From: Phaeotremella fagi
Lineage: Eukaryota; Basidiomycota; Tremellomycetes; Tremellales; Phaeotremellaceae
Direction of reading: 5' to 3'
Length of the DNA stretch: 64,000 nucleotides
Assembly: GCA_001599715.1 (NCBI GenBank)
Contig: BCHU01000007.1
Coordinates: 501,586-565,585, forward strand
In this document: piece after piece, positions 58,870 through 64,000 of the stretch
Position numbering within the stretch: the stretch's first letter is position 1
Layout of the letters: every line of letters starts with the position of its first letter
Notes under the pieces: generated by a model
The model's input: the letters and a program-made list of their open reading frames with translations, nothing else
Databases searched by the model: none
What the model was told of the DNA's origin: nothing
Made by a program: the position numbers and the translations under genes

Positions 58870-61093
58870 ATGAGCGCTCCAGATATGTCAAACAAAGATC
58901 ATCCAAGCGCTAAAGCACCCAAGAAGACCATGGTACGTAACAATTCTTAGTTACGATCCTTTTTTGATCATATGAACAAAAATCATGATTATATCGTTCC
59001 TATCACATGGGCTAACAAGGCACTTTCTTCATAGCTCAACTTGGGTAATCTACCACCCAAGCTCAAAGCTGGCGAGATCAAGAGTAACGCCAATGTGAGT
59101 AGATAACAAGTGATACTTTCGATCGAGTTTGGGCCTTACGATTCTGTTTAGGCTTACCCAAGAACTCCATCTCGTGTTAACCCAAGTAAGTCCACTCATA
59201 AGTTGATCGCACCTTTCACTGACCTGTTACTCAGATCAACCTCCATGGCCTGCATGTATGTCACCTCAACTACATTCAACTATTTAGCTGACCCCCGAAA
59301 GACCGTGGTTATCATGAATACTCTTTTGCCCACGTAAGTTCGATCGTGTAATCTCTTCATACCTGGAATCATTCTCACAATCGAATAATAGGCCACAATG
59401 GGTGTCCGTCTCCCAACGATTCTCGGTAAAGGAATCGACGACGTTCACAAGACTCTTAACCAAGAATCTGACGAAGACAGAATCTTGGATCTCGTCGGTT
59501 GTATCCACAGATTGGAAGATCTTATGGGTGATCTTCAAGGTAATTCAAAATTGAGACCTATCATCGATGACGGTGCTGGTGATATCGCTCTTTGGAACAA
59601 GGTTAGTCACTGGTCCCAATCACAAGTCGATCGAGAACTGATTTAACGTTTCCCTAGGAAATCGCCAAATTCTTCAGAGGAAAAGATTTCATGAACGCCC
59701 CATGGTTGTTCGCTGAGGCTTACAAATACAGAAGACTGAGAGAGTGTTTCTCTCTCAGTAAATACTGGGTTGACTATGGTAAGTTAGCGAGATCACAGTT
59801 GACGAGCTCCAACTGACCTAACCTTCAAGACGTCTTCTTCCGTCAAAAATGTGATACCTTCTCCCGATCCTCCGAAGCTGTCTTCGAGCTAGCCTCCCGT
59901 TTCTCATCTCCTCATCAAGAGGATTCGAAATTGAGCGCCGAAGCTCAAGCTGAAAAGAAGAAACTTCTTTTCCTCGAATTAACTCAAGGTAAGTTTGAAA
60001 ACCTTCTAGACGTTCTCCGCTTACAGTTTATTAGTTTGTCTTTGGGGTAACTCGACCGATTTGTCACTTTTGATCGACATGACTGAAGAGGATATCAAGA
60101 AACTTCAATCTACAGGTGGTGATGCTCTCGCTGCAACTGAAAAGAACATTCTTGGTAATCACTTGCATAAACTCGCTGATTACGTTATGACCATCAAAAA
60201 CGGTCGTATCGATTTCGTTCTCGATAACGCTGGTAAGTCCTTTCTTGAATTTATCTTTGATAGCGGTTGATTGACACTGTGGATTAGGTTTCGAACTTTA
60301 CTGTGATCTCGTTTACGCCGATTGGCTCATCCAATCCGGTACTTGTGACAAGGTCATCTTCCACGGTAAAAAAATTCCTTGGTTCGTTAGTGATGTAACC
60401 AAGAAAGATTGGGATTGGTGAGTCGTGGTTATTGATTTGAAAAGGATGGAACTGATGATGTTTTTCAGGATCCTTAACTCGTGTGTATACGGTTATCTCT
60501 TCCCTGAGAACTCTGAAGAGGAGATGGATTCACTTCGTGAAATGGGTAGACGTTGGAAGCAATACGAGAAAGAGGGTAAATGGAAGTACGAGGCTCATCC
60601 ATTCTGGTGTACCGGATACACCTTCGTGAGTTGGCCGTGTTTACTTTTGAAAGCACCAAGATTGGCCGTGTTTACTTTTGAAAACACCAAGCTAATCACC
60701 GTAACAGTGGGACATCCATTCCGAAGCTCCAGATCTTTTCCAATACCTCTCTGAATCCAATCTAGTCATTTTCAAGGGTGATTTGAACCATCGTAAGTCA
60801 ATCTCAAACCTAAATTCCACATCCAACTAACAAACCAAACAGGTAAATTGACGTATGATTGTCACGCCCCACTCGACACACCATTCAACATCGCCATCGG
60901 ACCACTAGCCTCTGAAGCCGGTGCACCCCCAGTCTGTTCACTCCGAACCATCAAATCAGATGTTGTCGTCGGTATCCCAACCGGTGTAGGTGAGAAATTA
61001 GATGAGGAAGAACCAGGATGGAAAATCTCTGGGAAATACGCTGTCGTCTTACTCTCCGAAGGTCGTCCCAACGAGAAACCAAACTTCTCTTAA
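58870..61093 (+). CDS. DUF89/ARMT1-type damage-control phosphatase
   Basis: Nine or more exons; start [19 protein letters not shown]. The DUF89 fold shows [15 protein letters not shown] helices ([18 protein letters not shown]), [20 protein letters not shown], then [20 protein letters not shown] with the metal-binding [22 protein letters not shown], and [10 protein letters not shown] with the second metal Asp. Human ARMT1 has the same DNAGFEL and KGDLNYRKL motifs. Metal-dependent phosphatase of damaged sugar phosphates or related metabolites; yeast Hrt2/YMR027W is the orthologous group. The methyltransferase activity first proposed for ARMT1 is disputed. An intron holds a 31-bp duplication. 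Confidence 0.9.
60631..60691. repeat. 30-bp tandem duplication in an intron of the DUF89 gene
   Basis: Copies 60631-60660 and 60662-60691 (each begins ttggccgtgtttac) differ at one base and are one base apart. They fill the intron after the exon ending [10 protein letters not shown], so the splice junctions are kept and the protein is unaffected. Confidence 0.9.
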
Positions 61094-61368
61094 AGGGCGG
61101 TCACCATGAAACAGTTAACAGTTTCTCTTTTGTAGCTTTTTGTAGATCACGTCGTTTCGATTAAAAAAATTTATACAGATTGTGTTTTTTTGTGGATATC
61201 GTTTTTGATATTTGGTTTTTGTATATGCTAAATATTCAATGCAAGATTTGACAAATAGATTCTATTACTGTACCACGCCGTGATTTAGGAAAGGGGCTGT
61301 ACTGTAATAACGGAATGCATGCCCAGATATAAATGCAAGATAACTCGGAAGAAAGATGAGACCCCAAA
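61094..61368. terminator. Convergent 3' region of the DUF89 gene and the DHA2 exporter
   Basis: 275 bp between two converging stops. T-rich runs near 61165-61185 could take part in 3' end formation. Confidence 0.4.
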
Positions 61369-64000
61369 TTATTTCTCAATCTCATTCAGAGGAGTTTTCA
61401 CGTTCGTAACCACCCTCTGCTTGTCCTGATCATTGACCAAGGTATCTTTACTCTCCCGTTCATTGATCTCCGAATCGACCATCTGTTCCTCAGCGTTCGG
61501 ACTTGGGTCTTGGGTATTGGGTATTGACCTTGGAATCAGTTTCGGTTACAGTCTCGACAACTGGTTCCGCTTCTGGTTTTTGTGGACCACCAGATCGATT
61601 TAATGAATACGATCTCGTCCAGAGTGTCATCTATAACATTGACATCAATATTGCAATACTCGTATTTTAGGAAAGAAGTAATTGGACATACCAAAAAAGC
61701 TAGTAGGAAAAGAGCCATGCTGATAATCCAACATATCTAGAGCGTTTGATCAATCGGATTCTCAATCATGACAATTCACAGGGATTTAACTTACTCTCAA
61801 CGATTCGGCGAAAGCTGTTAAAACAGCATCTTTAGTTGGACCTTCTGGTAGATCATGTAACTTGTTGTAACCAGATGTACTAGTTGGAACATCGAATTCT
61901 GTTCCGTAACCAGGTATCTGTGAGAACCGAGATCGTAACCCAGTATTCAGAATAGCCGTGAAAACCGCAATACCTATATCCATTTCTCATTAAAATTGTA
62001 ATTGATTTTTGGTGGCAGGAGGAGATGAGTACTTACCGACACTACCACCTAGTGATCTAGTCAAAGTCCATGCTGAGGTCACAGCAGCCATGTCTTTTAA
62101 TGGCATCGCTGCCTGTAGGATCAGGAGGGGACTTTGAAGTGATAAGCCAACCCCTACTCCTGGGATTACCAGGAGACCCTCTTGAACACTGTAGGGTAAG
62201 CCATATTGGAAATAACGATACATCAGTCCATAGCCTATGGTGGCTATCGCGTATCCTGTCCAGACTACTGGTCTGATTATACGAAGTCTGGAATTTATTT
62301 GACCGGCTAACATGAGGCGTCAGTATTTGGTTCAGGACATAGTGATATAGTAACGTACCGACTACCGTCATCCAGGCTACACAGCATGCGAACGGTAATA
62401 ATTGAACACCTGAATTTAACGCATCCGATCCCCTGACACCTTGGAACAGTTGAGGTAGCAGATAATTCGTAGGAATGAATGAGGTTGCGTGTACTAGAGT
62501 AATCCAATTTCAGGATTTCTTCCAAAACAACAAGAAGAGACGTACGCGTTGAACCGATCAAAAAGAACAGAGTCGTTCTGTTTTTGAACATTCGCTGTGA
62601 TAAAATGAGTTTCTGGTTTGTCTTTGTGATGAAAGTTTGGAAATGGACTTACAGCTGGAATGATAGCGTTTCGTTTGGTAAGTAAGAAATTGACGACTGC
62701 AGCAGCAAAGGTCACTGCTCCAACTACGATGACAGCTATGGCAGATGTGTTACCAAATCCGTCATCTGCAGCGATCGAGAATCCAACAATTAGAAGTGCT
62801 CCACCGACCATGACCAGGAAACTGACAACAGTGTCAGTTGTGATTCCAATACGAAGGCAGGTACAACTTACAGACCGACAAAATCGAATGTCTCTCTTAG
62901 CATTGCGAACGTGTATTTCTTTGTAGGATTCAATTTGAGAGTGAGTACTAGTAAGACAAATGCTATTCCGCAGGTTGGTAGATTGATGTCTGAAATCGTT
63001 GGTTAGAACTCGATTCGAAACAATGCAATTGACTTACAGAAACACCATCGCCTGGAGATGTTAGCTTTAGGCTGACTATTAAAGCATTTCAGACTTACCA
63101 TGTCGCCTTTTGAGTCAGTAGACCACCGAGAATAGGTCCAAGAACCGCTGCTACACCCCATGACATTCCCATGAAACCTTGATAAACCCCACGTTTATTC
63201 AATGGTACGATATCGGCTAAAATGTTGTTAGATTTGGAAATTGGGATTGAGTTTTGTTACATACAAACGACGATGTTACTAAGTACTGTTAGTACAAGAA
63301 AACCTCACTCGTAAGGGACTCACGTCAATCCAATGATCGAACCACCACCCAGACCTTGGAAAGCACGAGCAACAATCAACCTAAATATCCTTGAGCTGGA
63401 TTTCCCATTCGACAGAAAGACTGCAGCTCACCAAGTCATATTTTTAGCGGCACCGCATAAAGCTGAAAATATTGTGAAAATGATAATAGCAGCGTATAAC
63501 ATTGGTTTCCTGCCTACGATATCTGAGACTCTACCGTTGACTGGGGTGAGAAGTGTCATGGCCAATTGATACGCTGTTCCGACCCATGAGTATTCTGATG
63601 GTGTGGCGTTGAGTTCTTCAGCGATCGTTGGTAGAGCTGTAGCAACGATCTTTCGATAGGGTTAAGTGGGGATCCTATGGTTCATGTGACAAACTCACCG
63701 TTTGATCTAATGCACTTAAGAATAATACTAATCCGATGCTGTCCAAATTGTTAGATCCAAACTGATCAAATTAAGTGTTTCACTCACCATGGCATGACGA
63801 TCTTTAGATTATTATCCGGAAGCGCATCGACAACTGCAAACGATTATTTAACATTAATTTACACCAAACAGATATCAACCTACATTGATCACCTTCGGTC
63901 AATCCACTACCCTTCTCCTTCTCCTTTTTCCCAACAGTGGCACTACTACCTTTCCTAGGTTTCTCACCAGTAAACCCACTCAACGTAGCAACACTCCCCT
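61369..64000 (-). CDS. MFS exporter, DHA2 (14-helix) family; 5' end outside window
   Basis: Minus-strand, reading in from the right edge with a basic tail, then FVDALPDNNLKIVMPW, IGLVLFLSALDQTIVATALP (the DHA2-type motif D1), NGRVSDIVGRKPMLYAAIII (motif A-type loop), LIVARAFQGLGGGSIIGLTN (motif C-like region), RGVYQGFMGMSWGVAAVLGP and a further run of helices to about 14. It ends with a hydrophilic Glu/Lys-rich tail and stops at 61369. Such proteins export drugs or small toxic compounds by H+ antiport across the plasma membrane. The start codon is not in the window. Confidence 0.88.

Overview
The window is nuclear DNA of a basidiomycete yeast, most likely a tremellomycete of the Cryptococcus/Kwoniella group. 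The evidence is dense genes cut by many short GT..AG introns (about 35-70 bp, several with micro-exons), intergenic gaps of 0.3-2 kb, a Zn2Cys6 cluster of the tremellomycete type, DUF6534 membrane proteins, and a Polycomb EED homologue together with a telomerase gene. No rRNA, tRNA, transposon, viral sequence or CRISPR array was recognised. Gene models were spliced by eye: introns were accepted when they kept frame and restored family motifs.

1-5.5 kb: a minus-strand gene that leaves the window, in which a Zn2Cys6 DNA-binding cluster is joined in frame to a degenerate aspartate-aminotransferase domain. This is the most unusual object here and is built like bacterial MocR/GabR regulators. Next come an OrsD-like zinc-finger regulator and, divergent from it, an MDR-family reductase. 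6-13.6 kb: a DUF6534 membrane protein, an SLC35F-type transporter, two tandem paralogous coiled-coil proteins and a membrane-anchored alpha/beta hydrolase. 13.8-18.5 kb: uracil phosphoribosyltransferase (minus), then three tandem genes of an unrecognised, apparently lineage-specific family. 19-25 kb: a GPI-anchored PLC-like phosphodiesterase and a RhoGEF. 25.6-32.3 kb: glutathione reductase, the divergent ribosomal protein pair eL21/uS4, and an RS-rich SCI1-like nuclear protein. 32.7 kb: a U6 snRNA gene. 33-38.8 kb: an alpha-glucoside-type sugar porter, a small one-helix membrane protein and a small ten-exon gene. 38.9-43.2 kb: a complete telomerase reverse transcriptase, shattered by introns. 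43.6-50.1 kb: an AGC kinase with a tail of nearly 600 residues, and an EED/ESC WD40 protein of PRC2. 50.9-61.1 kb: a secreted CAP/PR-1 protein, dienelactone hydrolase, proteasome receptor Rpn13, a disordered protein with a conserved spliced tail, and a DUF89/ARMT1 phosphatase. 61.4 kb to the end: a DHA2-type MFS exporter that runs off the right edge.

Most genes are unrelated housekeeping functions: nucleotide salvage, redox, translation, splicing, chromatin, telomere and proteasome. The accessory-looking parts are the small-paralogue clusters at 9-10.6 kb and 15-18.5 kb, the regulator/reductase pair at 2.5-5.5 kb, and the fusion regulator at the left edge.
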